A stretch of 64,000 nt of DNA. Origin: Halorussus aquaticus. Its GTDB lineage: Archaea > Halobacteriota > Halobacteria > Halobacteriales > Haladaptataceae. The stretch is taken from the NCBI RefSeq assembly GCF_024218795.1, contig NZ_CP100400.1, positions 3,286,001 to 3,350,000 on the forward strand. Reading direction: 5' to 3'. Below the pieces are notes generated by a model. It saw only the letters and a list, made by a program, of their open reading frames with translations. It had not been told where the DNA came from and searched no databases. Both the position numbers and the translations under genes were made by a program. Of the stretch, positions 45,071 to 54,062 are shown one piece after another (within the stretch, counting starts at the first letter, position 1; every line of letters starts with the position of its first letter).

Positions 45071-46144
45071 ATGGACGCGCCGCTGTGGACGGAACGGTAC
45101 GCCCCCGACCTCGCCGACCTCCCGCAACCGGAGGTTCGGGAGTACCTCCAGAAGGCCGTGAACGACCCGATAAACCTCGTTCTCCACGGCCCGGCCGGAG
45201 CGGGTAAGACCGCGGCAGTGCGGGCGCTGGCCCGGGAGGCACACGAGGACCCGGAGAACGACCTGACGATACTCAACGTCGCGGACTTCTTCGACCGCAC
45301 CAAGAAGGAGATTCGCAACGACCCGCGCTTCGAGCAGTTCCTACAGGGAGAGACGGAGTTCTCCAAGCAGTTCAAGCGCGGGTCCGACCAGCGAAAGCAG
45401 TACAAGCGCCAGTGGTCGAAGCGCGACATGATAAACCACATCCTCAAGGAGTACGCGGGGTACGCGCCCTCCTCTGGCGAGTACCGGACGCTCGTCCTCG
45501 ACAACGCCGAGGACATCCGCGAGGACTTCCAGCAGTCGCTCCGCCGGACGATGGAGCAGTTCCACGAGACGACCCAGTTCGTCATCACGACCCGGCAACC
45601 GACGAAACTCATCCCGCCCATCAAGTCCCGGTGCTTCCCGGTCGCGGTCCGCGCACCGACGAACGACGAGATCGTCGAGGTGCTGAAACACATCGCGGAC
45701 GCGGAAGGCGTCGAGTACGACGAGATGGGCCTCCACATCGTGGCCGGATACGCCGAAGGTAACCTCCGCGAGGCCATCCTGAGCGCCCAGACGCTCCACG
45801 AGAAGGAGGGCGAAATCACGAGAGAGACGGTCCAGACCGTCCGAGAAATCGGAATCCGGAGCCAGATCGAGGAGATGCTCGACGCCGCGGAGGCGGGCGA
45901 GTTCAGCGACGCCCGCAAGACGCTGGACGACCTGCTCGTGGACGAGGGGTACAACGGACAGGAGGTCCTCCAGAAGGTGCTGACGGTCGCGCGCAACTCC
46001 AACCGGTACACGGGCCGCGAGGAGGAACTCGCGGAACTGACCCGACTCGCGGGCGAAATCGACGCGGACCTCGCCGAGGGGTCCAGCGACCGAGTCCACC
46101 TCGGACACATGCTCGCGGAACTCGGCGCGAAGGGCGAGGCGTAG
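45071..46144 (+). CDS. rfcC: Replication factor C small-subunit-like AAA+ ATPase
   Basis: A 357-aa clamp-loader-type AAA+ ATPase. Walker A GPAGAGKT at 40-47; Walker B LVLDNAE at 141-147, where Asn145 replaces the usual Glu of DEAD; the arginine finger SRC is intact at 186-188. The region 75-125 holds an insertion rich in Lys/Arg (FKRGSDQRKQYKRQW) not seen in standard RfcS. Haloarchaea have two divergent RFC small subunits besides RfcL; this resembles the divergent one (rfcC), but paralogue choice is by memory. Confidence 0.85.
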   Translation: MDAPLWTERYAPDLADLPQPEVREYLQKAVNDPINLVLHGPAGAGKTAAVRALAREAHEDPENDLTILNVADFFDRTKKEIRNDPRFEQFLQGETEFSKQFKRGSDQRKQYKRQWSKRDMINHILKEYAGYAPSSGEYRTLVLDNAEDIREDFQQSLRRTMEQFHETTQFVITTRQPTKLIPPIKSRCFPVAVRAPTNDEIVEVLKHIADAEGVEYDEMGLHIVAGYAEGNLREAILSAQTLHEKEGEITRETVQTVREIGIRSQIEEMLDAAEAGEFSDARKTLDDLLVDEGYNGQEVLQKVLTVARNSNRYTGREEELAELTRLAGEIDADLAEGSSDRVHLGHMLAELGAKGEA

Positions 46145-46190
46145 CGACTCGGACCGAACCGTTTTCTGTCGGGGGTTCGACACCCAGACG

Positions 46191-46580
46191 ATGGCCCTCC
46201 CGGACACCCTCGAACGAATCGGCGTCGTCGTCGGCAGCGCGTTCCTGCTCTCACTCCCGACGAGCGCGCTCAGTTCGCTCGCGTACGGAACCGCCGATGC
46301 ACCGCGATTTCTCCCGTATCTTTGGGTCCTCCCCGGACTCGTCGTCGGGTTGCTCGTCGTCGGCGACCGCCTCGCGGTCACGTACCACCAGCTATGGAAG
46401 TTCTCGCTCACGAGTTACTTCCTCGCCTCGCTCTTCTGGCTCGTCGGTCTCTCCGGGTCGGCCGGGACGAACCGGACGCTCGCGGTCGGTTGGTGGCTCG
46501 TCGCGGTCGGTCTCGGCGTCGTCGTGGCCAGACGCCGAATCCGTGACCTGCTCTCGACGGCGACCGATTCGTCCCCCTGA
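46191..46580 (+). CDS. Small four-helix membrane protein
   Basis: A 129-aa hydrophobic protein with about four predicted helices (residues 8-28, 38-60, 72-92, 98-116). Codon use is normal for the chromosome. No family is recognised. It lies 46 nt after the rfcC-like gene and 30 nt before the thioesterase on the same strand, so all three may be co-transcribed by proximity only. Confidence 0.65.
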   Translation: MALPDTLERIGVVVGSAFLLSLPTSALSSLAYGTADAPRFLPYLWVLPGLVVGLLVVGDRLAVTYHQLWKFSLTSYFLASLFWLVGLSGSAGTNRTLAVGWWLVAVGLGVVVARRRIRDLLSTATDSSP

Positions 46581-46610
46581 CTCTTGACCCTCCCCTGCGA
46601 AACACGTCCC

Positions 46611-47048
46611 ATGTCCAGACTCTCCGACACCCACATCCGGAATCGCTACCGCGTCCAACCGAACGACGCCAACAACTACGAGACGCTCCACGGCGGCGAA
46701 CTGATGAAGTGGATGGACGAGATCGGTGCCATGTCCGCGATGCGCTTCGCGGGCGAGACGTGCGTGACCGCTGGCGTGGACGACCTCTCGTTCCACCGAC
46801 CGGTTCCGGTCGGCGACATCGCCCTGATAGAGGCCTACGCCTACAGAGCGGGCAGGACCAGCGTCACGGTCCGCGTCCGGGCGTGGCGCGAGGACCCCAG
46901 AACCGGCGACACCGAGCGCACCACCGAGTCGTCGTTCACCTTCGTCGCCATCGGCGAGGACGGGAAACCGGTCCCCGTCCCGGAACTGACGGTCGAGACC
47001 GACGAGGAGCGCGAACTGCACCAGCAGGCGCTGGACGCGGAGTCGTAG
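46611..47048 (+). CDS. Acyl-CoA thioesterase (hotdog fold)
   Basis: A 145-aa hotdog thioesterase of the YciA/cytosolic acyl-CoA hydrolase type. Signature: PNDANNYETLHGGELMKWMDEIGAMSAM (Asn and Asp of the active site), then VDDLSFHRPVPVGD and SFTFVAI. It should hydrolyse acyl-CoA in the cytoplasm. ATG 46611 (MSRLSDTHIRNRY) is chosen over 46584. Convergent with trmG10, 46-nt gap. Confidence 0.92.
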   Translation: MSRLSDTHIRNRYRVQPNDANNYETLHGGELMKWMDEIGAMSAMRFAGETCVTAGVDDLSFHRPVPVGDIALIEAYAYRAGRTSVTVRVRAWREDPRTGDTERTTESSFTFVAIGEDGKPVPVPELTVETDEERELHQQALDAES

Positions 47049-47094
47049 TCGGCGAGAACGAGCGTTCGCAGCCCCGAGTGCGGCCGAACCGGAA

Positions 47095-48237
47095 TCAGTC
47101 GCGACCGACCGGACCGGCGTCTGCGTCGTCCAGCACCGTGATGTACCGGACGAGCGACCGATGCACCCGGCGCTCGAACTCCGCCTCGACGGTCCAGCCC
47201 TCCGCTCGGGCCTCTGGGGCCAGCGAGCGGTCGCCGACGACGACGGCCCTGTCGGCGACGCGGCGGGCCTCCGCGAGCGCGCCCGAGACGAGGTCGTCGA
47301 GGTCGAGATTGGCTATCTTCGACTGCCTGCCGTAGGGCGCGTCGAACACGACGGCGTCGATGGAATCCGCCGAAAGTGGCAGGTGGGTCGCGTCGCCTTG
47401 CAGGGTACCCCACTCCTCGTCTGCGGAGAGGTAGTGGCCCAGATTCTCGGCCGCGCCGCGGGCCATCTTGCGCTGGGCGTCCGCGCCGAGCGGGGTCGCG
47501 CCGACCAGTCCGGCCTCGATGAGGACGCCGCCGGTCCCGCACATCGGGTCGAGCAGGGTCGCGCCGGGCCGAGCGCCCGCGAGGTTCACCAGCGCGCGGG
47601 CCAGCAGGGGGTCCATCCCGCCGGGTTGGAAGAACGGCCGGTCGGTCGGCTTCCGGGTGCCGTAGTCGCGGACGCTCTCGGTTTCGAGCCAGCCGAGCAA
47701 GCAGGTGTCCGCGGAGAACAGGGCGCGAAGCTCGCGGTCCGGGTCGTCGAGGTCCACCGCGAAGCCCCGGTCCACGAGGGTCTGTCCGAGGACCCGTTCG
47801 GCGCGTTGGGTGTCGATTCCGGCGGTCTCCCGCACGTCGCGGGCGCGTACCGCCACCGTCTCTTTGGAGTTCGTCCCCATCTCTCCGCAGTCGGGGTTCG
47901 CCGCGTCGGAGCCAGACGCGGTCTCCTCGGGGTCGCACTCGCACGCTTCGAGCAGGACGCGGGCCGACTCGACGCTGGCGTCGGTCTTCCCGACCAACTC
48001 GCTCGCGCGGCGAGTGTACGCCAGAGTCCGCACGCGGTCGGTGACGGCGTTCGCGGTGGCGAGTCCGGGTGCGACGACTTCGACGCCTGTCGCGGCGCTC
48101 GCCGCCTCCGCGGCCGCGAACCCGTCGTCCTCTCCGGCTAGTTCGAGCGCGTACACGGTGTACCGGACTCGGCGGTGGCTCTTGGGGGTTTCGTCTGCGC
48201 CGCGCTCGCCCGACGCACCGCCCTCCGGGAACGACAT
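47095..48237 (-). CDS. trmG10: tRNA (guanine-10-N2)-dimethyltransferase
   Basis: A 380-aa THUMP-methyltransferase that makes m2G/m22G10 in tRNA. The N-terminal 160 residues form the NFLD/THUMP RNA-binding part, with an unusual Cys-containing acidic insert (EACECDPEETASGSDAANPDCGEMG). The catalytic part has FFQPGGMDPLLARALVNLAG, the SAM site LLDPMCGTGGVLIEA and motif IV DAPYGRQS in place of the common DPPY. The ATG at 48237 fits a leaderless transcript from the TTTTAATATC element (minus strand) at 48255-48264. Divergent from tbp. Confidence 0.93.
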   Translation of the reverse strand: MSFPEGGASGERGADETPKSHRRVRYTVYALELAGEDDGFAAAEAASAATGVEVVAPGLATANAVTDRVRTLAYTRRASELVGKTDASVESARVLLEACECDPEETASGSDAANPDCGEMGTNSKETVAVRARDVRETAGIDTQRAERVLGQTLVDRGFAVDLDDPDRELRALFSADTCLLGWLETESVRDYGTRKPTDRPFFQPGGMDPLLARALVNLAGARPGATLLDPMCGTGGVLIEAGLVGATPLGADAQRKMARGAAENLGHYLSADEEWGTLQGDATHLPLSADSIDAVVFDAPYGRQSKIANLDLDDLVSGALAEARRVADRAVVVGDRSLAPEARAEGWTVEAEFERRVHRSLVRYITVLDDADAGPVGRD

Positions 48238-48332
48238 CGTAGCGGGGGAATCCGATATTAAAACCCGTGAGGTCATCTGTCAGGATGGAGTACCAACCTT
48301 TATAAACCTTAAATACGACATTTAAGTCGCAC
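48238..48332. promoter_or_regulatory. Divergent trmG10 / tbp promoter
   Basis: A 95-nt spacer. Leftward: TATA-like GATATTAAAAC at 48254-48264, about 22 nt from the trmG10 ATG. Rightward: TTTATAAA at 48299-48306, 27-34 nt before the tbp ATG. A second AT-rich CCTTAAATA and CATTTAAG lie just downstream. Close, paired TATA elements before a TBP gene invite autoregulation, which is inference. Confidence 0.6.
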
Positions 48333-48893
48333 ATGACCGACCCAAAGGAGACCATCAACATTGAAAACGTGGTCGCCTCCACCGGAATCGGGCAGGAACT
48401 CGACCTGCAGAGCGTGGCCATGGACCTCGAAGGGGCCGACTACGACCCGGAGCAGTTCCCCGGTCTCGTCTATCGAACCCAGAACCCAAAGTCGGCGGCG
48501 CTCATCTTCCGCTCGGGCAAAATCGTCTGTACCGGCGCGAAGAGTACGGCCGACGTACACGAGAGTCTCGAAATCGTCTTCGACAAGCTCCGCGAACTCC
48601 AGATCGACGTGAACGAGGACCCCGAAATCGTCGTTCAGAACATCGTCACGTCCGCGGACCTCGGGCGAAATCTCAACCTCAACGCCATCGCCATCGGTCT
48701 CGGACTGGAGAACATCGAGTACGAACCCGAGCAGTTCCCCGGTCTCGTCTACCGACTCGACGAACCCGAGGTCGTCGCGCTGCTGTTCGGTTCCGGCAAA
48801 CTCGTCATCACCGGCGGCAAGAAGCCCGAAGACGCCGAACAGGCGGTCGACAAGATCGTCTCCCGTCTCGAAGAACTCGGTCTGCTGGAATAG
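48333..48893 (+). CDS. tbp: TATA-box-binding protein
   Basis: A 186-aa TBP, made of two direct repeats of about 90 residues (IENVVASTGIGQELDLQSVA and VQNIVTSADLGRNLNLNAIA; both with EQFPGLVYR). The stirrup/DNA-contact residues (FPGLVYR, ALIF and ALLF strands) are in place. Length and acidic surface are typical of haloarchaeal TBP, of which there may be several paralogues per genome (tbpE the main one). It recognises the promoters noted throughout this window. Confidence 0.97.
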   Translation: MTDPKETINIENVVASTGIGQELDLQSVAMDLEGADYDPEQFPGLVYRTQNPKSAALIFRSGKIVCTGAKSTADVHESLEIVFDKLRELQIDVNEDPEIVVQNIVTSADLGRNLNLNAIAIGLGLENIEYEPEQFPGLVYRLDEPEVVALLFGSGKLVITGGKKPEDAEQAVDKIVSRLEELGLLE

Positions 48894-49010
48894 CGCGGTC
48901 GAACGACGGAACGGCCGGTACTTCGTTTTTCGGACGCGGCGGGTCCACCGCTCCGCCTCGCGTCGCCCCGAATCGCTACTTCCTTGGCCCGCGCCTTCCG
49001 AGTGGCCAAC

Positions 49011-49355
49011 ATGGCGGTCCCCATCGTCGCGCTGGTCGGCACGTTCCTGCTCGCCGTACTCTTCTACGGCGTCACGGCCCACATCGCCGCGCGGTACGTC
49101 CTCGGCGACGTCCCGATACCGCGGGCGCTCGCGGTCGGCGTCGTCCCCGCGATAATCGCGTTCGCGCTACAGGCGTACCATCCGGGAGTCATCATCCTCG
49201 TCAGCGCGACCGCCGACTTCTTCGCTATCCGGGCGGTGTACCGATTGAAGTACAAGACGGCGGGCGTCGTGGCGGCGGCCCACTACACCGTGAGCGTCAT
49301 CGCCGCGGTCACGATATTCAATCTTGTGCGACTGCTCGGAACCGCGCCGACGTGA
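49011..49355 (+). CDS. Small membrane protein (DUF7473-like)
   Basis: A 114-aa protein with three to four hydrophobic helices (about residues 3-25, 45-70, 88-108). No catalytic motif; I recognise it only loosely as a haloarchaeal uncharacterised family. ATG 49011 is preferred over a TTG at 48984. Its TGA ends at 49355 and the hisG stop begins at 49356 on the other strand, so the two genes touch. Confidence 0.72.
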   Translation: MAVPIVALVGTFLLAVLFYGVTAHIAARYVLGDVPIPRALAVGVVPAIIAFALQAYHPGVIILVSATADFFAIRAVYRLKYKTAGVVAAAHYTVSVIAAVTIFNLVRLLGTAPT

Positions 49356-50246
49356 CTACTCGACCAGTCGCTCGATTTCGGTCACGAGAATCCCGCTCGC
49401 GCCGACCGACTTCAACTCGTTGATGGTCTCGAACACGTCGCGTTCGTCCACGACGGCGTGGACCGCGACCATCGCGTCGTCCTCGCCCGCGGCGTCACCG
49501 TCCGCTCCGTCTCCGCGCTCGCTCTCGACGTTCATCACCGTCGGGCCGCCGAGACCCGGAATCACGTCCCGGACCTCCTCCAGTCGCGCCTCGGGCGCGT
49601 TCATCATCAGATATCGCTTGCCGTCGGCCGAGAGGACCGACCGGAGCGCCATCACGACCTGCTGGACCTTCTCGTCGTCCGCGACGTCGTCGCGGGCGAA
49701 CAGGTGGACCGAACTCGACAGCACCTCGTCCACGATGGCGAGGCGGTTGACCTTCAGGGTGGTTCCGGTACTGGTGATGTCGATGATGGCGTCGGCCATC
49801 TCGACGTGGGGCGTGAGTTCCGTCGCGCCGCTGACTTCCACCACGTCCACCTCCACGTCTCGCTCCTCGAAGTACTGTCTCGCGATGTTGGGGAACTCGG
49901 TGGCCACGGTCTTGCCCGCCACGTCGGCGACGCTCCGGATGTCGCCGTCCTCGGGGGCCGCGAGGACGAGTCGGCACTGACCGAACCCGAGGTCCAGCAG
50001 CGACTCGATGTTTCCGGTGTCGGCCTCTCGCGCCTGGTCGAGTCCGGTGATACCCGCGTCCGCCGCGCCGTCGCTGACGTACTCCGGTATGTCGGCGGCG
50101 CGAGCGAACAGCAGCGTGACCTCGGGGTCCACCGTGTCGGCGTACAGTTTCCGGTCGGCACCGTCCACGGCGTGAAGGCCGGCGCTTTCGAGCAGTTCCA
50201 TCGCAGGGTCGTGGAGTCGGCCCTTGTTCGGGACGGCGATTCTCAT
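49356..50246 (-). CDS. hisG: ATP phosphoribosyltransferase
   Basis: A 296-aa long-form HisG, the first enzyme of histidine synthesis (PRPP + ATP to PR-ATP). Signature: [28 protein letters not shown], and [21 protein letters not shown] (the PRPP site). The C-terminal allosteric domain (about 205-290) senses histidine in relatives; an acidic insert ([15 protein letters not shown]) splits it here. No HisZ is needed for the long form. It is isolated from other his genes. Confidence 0.96.
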   Translation of the reverse strand: MRIAVPNKGRLHDPAMELLESAGLHAVDGADRKLYADTVDPEVTLLFARAADIPEYVSDGAADAGITGLDQAREADTGNIESLLDLGFGQCRLVLAAPEDGDIRSVADVAGKTVATEFPNIARQYFEERDVEVDVVEVSGATELTPHVEMADAIIDITSTGTTLKVNRLAIVDEVLSSSVHLFARDDVADDEKVQQVVMALRSVLSADGKRYLMMNAPEARLEEVRDVIPGLGGPTVMNVESERGDGADGDAAGEDDAMVAVHAVVDERDVFETINELKSVGASGILVTEIERLVE

Positions 50247-50405
50247 GTGTCGGTCCGCCTGTTCGCGTTCGCGGCGGAACTACCTTTCGTCATCCCGCGA
50301 GATTCGCCGTTACTCGTCGTCACCCGAGGGGGCTCGACAGCGAGAATGCGCCACCATGTACCAAACAACCGAAACGATTCTGACGGGCGAGGCGGTAGCC
50401 GGAGC

Positions 50406-51470
50406 ATGGACGATATTCCGGAGGCGCGCGAGATTTCGGACGCGACGCTCCGAGAGATACTCCGGTCGGCCGAGCCGACGTTGGAACTCGACGAAGCCGC
50501 CCCGACCGAGCGCGGATTCTGTTCGGTCTACCGACTCGTGGTCTCTGACGACGAAGCGACGCGGGAGTTGTACCTCAAGGCCTCGCCCGACGAGCGAACG
50601 TGGGGTATCCCGACCGAGGCCCGACTGCAGGCGGTCCTCACCGCCCACACGTCGATTCCCGTTCCGGAGGTGTTGGCCGTCACCGACGACCACGAGGAGC
50701 GCCCGACGCCGTACTACCTCATGCGCACACTTCCCGGCGAGGAGGTGGCCTACGAGCGCGTGGCCCGACTCGGTGACGACGCGCTCCGGCGACTCGCCCG
50801 AGAGACCGGTACGTACTTGGCGCAACTCCACTCGGTGCCAGCGGTCGAACGCTTCGGACACGTCCGGCACGACGGCCCGTCCCTGACCGACGAAGCGCCC
50901 GAAGGCGACCCGGCAAATCTGACGGTCGGCGACCCCGTCGAGGAGTGGCCGACGTATCTGCGCGACTACGCCTCCCGCGAACTCGACCGCCACGCCGACT
51001 CCCGGTTCGCGGACCTGACGCCCGGACTGGAACGCTGGGTCGAGGCGGGCATCGACGAGTTGGACGGCCCGTTCGACCCCGTCTTGGGCCGCAACGACCA
51101 CGGACTCCACAACCTCCGTCTCGACCCGCAGACCGGCGAGATTACCGCGATGCTCGACTGGGGGTACACGCTCGCCGTCCCGGCCGCCTTCGACTTCGAG
51201 TTCGCCGTCTCCCTCTACGGCGGGGCCTTCCTCGCGGGCCTCCCCGACGCGTCGGACCGCCGCGCCCTCGTCCGCGAGGCGATGCTGTCGGGGTACCGGG
51301 CGACGGACCCGGACCGCGCCGAGGCAGTCTCGACCCCCGAACCGCTCTACGAGGCGCTGGCGATGGTCCGAATCATGAACGACTTCCGCCATCTGGACCT
51401 GCCCGACGGTACCGAACCCGACGCGATGGAGCGAATCGAGACCGACGCGCGGGACCTCCTCGACCGCTGA
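50406..51470 (+). CDS. Aminoglycoside-phosphotransferase-family protein
   Basis: A 354-aa APH/choline-kinase-fold phosphotransferase. Nucleotide-binding part: LYLKASPDERTWG with a conserved Lys, and LMRTLPGEEVAYE. The catalytic loop reads VLGRNDHGLHNL, with Asp and Asn in place but Asn replacing the usual His of HxDxxxxN; the metal site is LDWGYT. Most archaeal members act on sugars or small metabolites, not drugs, so no resistance claim is made. ATG 50406 is chosen; the open frame reaches back to 49458 but overlaps hisG. Confidence 0.85.
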   Translation: MDDIPEAREISDATLREILRSAEPTLELDEAAPTERGFCSVYRLVVSDDEATRELYLKASPDERTWGIPTEARLQAVLTAHTSIPVPEVLAVTDDHEERPTPYYLMRTLPGEEVAYERVARLGDDALRRLARETGTYLAQLHSVPAVERFGHVRHDGPSLTDEAPEGDPANLTVGDPVEEWPTYLRDYASRELDRHADSRFADLTPGLERWVEAGIDELDGPFDPVLGRNDHGLHNLRLDPQTGEITAMLDWGYTLAVPAAFDFEFAVSLYGGAFLAGLPDASDRRALVREAMLSGYRATDPDRAEAVSTPEPLYEALAMVRIMNDFRHLDLPDGTEPDAMERIETDARDLLDR

Positions 51471-51527
51471 CGGCCCGTCGGGCCGGTTCCCGAATCACTA
51501 ACCGTCTACCGGGCCAACACGACGACC

Positions 51528-52799
51528 ATGACCTACGCCTTCGAGTGCCTGTCGTGCGGCGCGACCACCGACCCAGACGACCGGCCCGCGGGATGTCCGG
51601 AGTGCGGCGGCCGCCTCGAAGTCGCTCACGAGGACCTGCCCGACGCGCTCCCGGACTCCGAGCGGACGGACCTCTGGCGGTACGCCGACTGGCTCCCGAC
51701 CGAGGGACTCGAACTCGCCGCCGCAGACGACCCTGCGGTCTCGACGGACGCACCCCCGTCCTCGATGGGCGAGGGCTGGACCCCGCTCGCCGACGCACCT
51801 CACACTGCCGAGGCGGCGGCCGCCGACTTCGACGCGGTGGGTCCGGAACTCTACCTGAAGAACGAGACGACCAACCCGACGTGGTCGTGGAAGGACCGCC
51901 TCGCGTCGGTCGTCGTCCCCCACGCGGTCGCCGATGATACCTCCCGAATCGCCGCCGCCTCGACGGGCAACCACGCGAGCGCGGTGGCGGCCTACGCCTC
52001 GCGGGCGGGAGTCGAACGCACGCTCGCGTTCCTCTCGCCGTCCAGCGAACCGCCCCACCACCGCCAGATTCGGGCCTACGGTGCCGAGTCGATTCGGCTC
52101 TCGGACTACGGCCAGCGCAAGCGACTCCTCGGTGAACTGGCCGACCGCGGGTGGTTCGTCGCCTACAACCTCGCCGGGCGCTACACCGGCCAGCCCTACG
52201 TCTACGAGGGCTACAAGACCATCGCCTACGAACTGGTCGAACAGTTGGGTGAGGTCCCCGACGCCGTGGTCGTCCCGGTCGGCGCGGGCGACGGCTTCTA
52301 CGGTATCTGGAAGGGGTTCCGTGAACTCGCGGCCCGGGGCGTCGTCGCCGAGACGCCCCGGATGGTCAGCGCCGAGAGCGCGGAGCGACACCCCCTCGCG
52401 GCGGCGTACGAGACCGACGCCGAGTCGGTCGGGCGCGACGACGGACCCGAACCCCTCAGTACGTCCACCATGGGCGCTACCTCGGGCGACCACGCGCTGG
52501 CGGCGGTCCGGGCCTCCGGCGGCGCGGCCTACGCGGCCGACCGCGAGGCGGTCGAGTCGGCCGTCCGGGCGATGGGCCGCGACGGCGTCTTCCTCGAACC
52601 CGCCTCCGCGCTCGCGCCCGCCGTGGTCTCGCAGGCCTTCGCGGACGGCGTGGTCGGCCCGGACGACGCGGTGGTCGCGGTCGGAACCGGTGCGGGGGTC
52701 GCGTGGCCCGAGAAGACCGCGAGCGCGCTCGGGGAGTCTCCGACGGTCGAACCGTCGCTGGAGGCCATCGCCGAGGCGGTCCCGTTCCCGCTCGACTGA
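51528..52799 (+). CDS. Threonine synthase-like PLP enzyme
   Basis: A 423-aa fold-type II PLP enzyme with an N-terminal zinc ribbon (CLSC...CPEC, residues 7-26), as in archaeal/plant threonine synthases. The PLP lysine is in TWSWKDR (about residue 123), the phosphate clamp is VGAGDGFYG and STGNH binds substrate. The ribbon and SWKDR make threonine synthase most likely, but a pyridoxal-dependent paralogue (cysteate or threonine deaminase type) is possible. Confidence 0.85.
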   Translation: MTYAFECLSCGATTDPDDRPAGCPECGGRLEVAHEDLPDALPDSERTDLWRYADWLPTEGLELAAADDPAVSTDAPPSSMGEGWTPLADAPHTAEAAAADFDAVGPELYLKNETTNPTWSWKDRLASVVVPHAVADDTSRIAAASTGNHASAVAAYASRAGVERTLAFLSPSSEPPHHRQIRAYGAESIRLSDYGQRKRLLGELADRGWFVAYNLAGRYTGQPYVYEGYKTIAYELVEQLGEVPDAVVVPVGAGDGFYGIWKGFRELAARGVVAETPRMVSAESAERHPLAAAYETDAESVGRDDGPEPLSTSTMGATSGDHALAAVRASGGAAYAADREAVESAVRAMGRDGVFLEPASALAPAVVSQAFADGVVGPDDAVVAVGTGAGVAWPEKTASALGESPTVEPSLEAIAEAVPFPLD

Positions 52800-52859
52800 C
52801 GGTCGCCGCGACTCGGCCGAGTAGAAACGAATTTGTTCCTCGGTTGAACAGTCGAATAT

Positions 52860-54002
52860 ATGGCGCTCTCCGCCTTCACTGCCCCGATTCTCGCGGTCGC
52901 GGCCGTCGCGCTCGTCTCGTTCGCGTCGATTCGGCTCTACGCGCGGCGCGCGGCGAAGGAACCGCCCAAGACCGCCATGCGCCGAATCAGGACGGCGCTC
53001 GCGGTCGGACTGTCGCTGACCGGACTGGTCGCGCTGTTCGCGCTCGTCATCGCGGACGCGCTCGACCTGACCGAGTCCGCGCTCCGCGCGCTGAGTCCCG
53101 CGCTGGCCGACTCCGCGGTCGGGGCCGTGCTGACGTGGGTGCCGACGCTCCTCGGAATCACGGCCGCAGTCGTCGCAGGCTACCTCGGCGCGTTCCCGTC
53201 CGTCCGCGAGATTCGCGGCTTGGACGTGTCGGCCGCGAGCGCCGCCGGGAGCGTGGCCAAATTCCTCGGCCTTGGGTTCGCGCTGGTCGTCGTCGCCGTG
53301 GGGACGCTGAACCTGCTTCCCGCAGAGGCGGTCAGTGCGGTGCTTCCGGTACTGGGCTTTCTCACTCTCGTCGCAGTCGTCCTCTCGGCCCTCCAACCGC
53401 GCATCCTCGGGTTGCTGAACGACCGCCGCGAACCGACCGACGAGGAGCGCGACCGAATCGCGCGACTCTGCGAGACCGCGGGCGTCTCCCCCCATCGCGT
53501 CGGCGTTCTCGAACTCGACCCGAACAGCGTCGCCACCGTCGTCTTCGCGGGTTTCCCCGGCCGCCGCCACCTGCTCGTCACCGACGACCTGCTCGCCGAC
53601 CTCGACGACGACGCGGCCGCGGCCGTGGTGGCCAGCAAGGCCGGGCGAGCGAAGCGCTACTACCGGGAGGCCAAGTTCGCCGTCGTCTTGGTGGTCTTCG
53701 GTCCGATAATCGCGCTCGCGACCGGCGAACTCCAGCGCGCGACGGACCTCGGGGTCGGCCCGCTCGCCCTCGCAATCCTCGTCCTCGCCGTCGCGCTCCC
53801 GTGGTTCGGCAGGCGTCTCGTCTTCGCCGCCGACGACTACGCAGTCGAGCGCGTGGGGGCCGAGACGTACGTCGAGACCCTCGAAACCCTCGCCGACGAG
53901 TATCAGGTCTCCTACGAGTCGGGGCGACTCCGTAGCCTCGTCCTGATGCGGCCCTCGCTCGGCCAGCGACTCGACCGACTCTGGGGCCGACCGGACGAGT
54001 GA
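52860..54002 (+). CDS. M48-like membrane protein lacking the HExxH zinc site
   Basis: A 380-aa polytopic membrane protein with four N-terminal helices, a cytoplasmic domain at about 190-270 and further helices. The domain LLNDRREPTDEERDRIARLCETAGV ... VFAGFPGRRHLLVTDDLLADLDDDAAAAVVASKAGRAK has the order of M48/HtpX-type peptidases. The helix that should read AHExxH has Ser259, Lys260 and Arg263 instead of His, Glu, His. No alternative zinc site is seen. I call it an inactive M48 relative. It ends 60 nt before the deaminase. Confidence 0.75.
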   Translation: MALSAFTAPILAVAAVALVSFASIRLYARRAAKEPPKTAMRRIRTALAVGLSLTGLVALFALVIADALDLTESALRALSPALADSAVGAVLTWVPTLLGITAAVVAGYLGAFPSVREIRGLDVSAASAAGSVAKFLGLGFALVVVAVGTLNLLPAEAVSAVLPVLGFLTLVAVVLSALQPRILGLLNDRREPTDEERDRIARLCETAGVSPHRVGVLELDPNSVATVVFAGFPGRRHLLVTDDLLADLDDDAAAAVVASKAGRAKRYYREAKFAVVLVVFGPIIALATGELQRATDLGVGPLALAILVLAVALPWFGRRLVFAADDYAVERVGAETYVETLETLADEYQVSYESGRLRSLVLMRPSLGQRLDRLWGRPDE

Positions 54003-54062
54003 GTCGCGGCGGGGGCGACCGAACCCGATGGATTGACACACCGCGCGCGAGAACGCCCCTCC

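Noticed and set aside
49458..50405. Very long N-terminal extension of the phosphotransferase frame
   Set aside because: It lies antisense to hisG and reflects GC-rich codon bias; the phosphotransferase fold starts at 50406.
50406..51470. Antibiotic resistance gene
   Set aside because: The APH-like fold is widespread for metabolite kinases; nothing indicates drug substrates.
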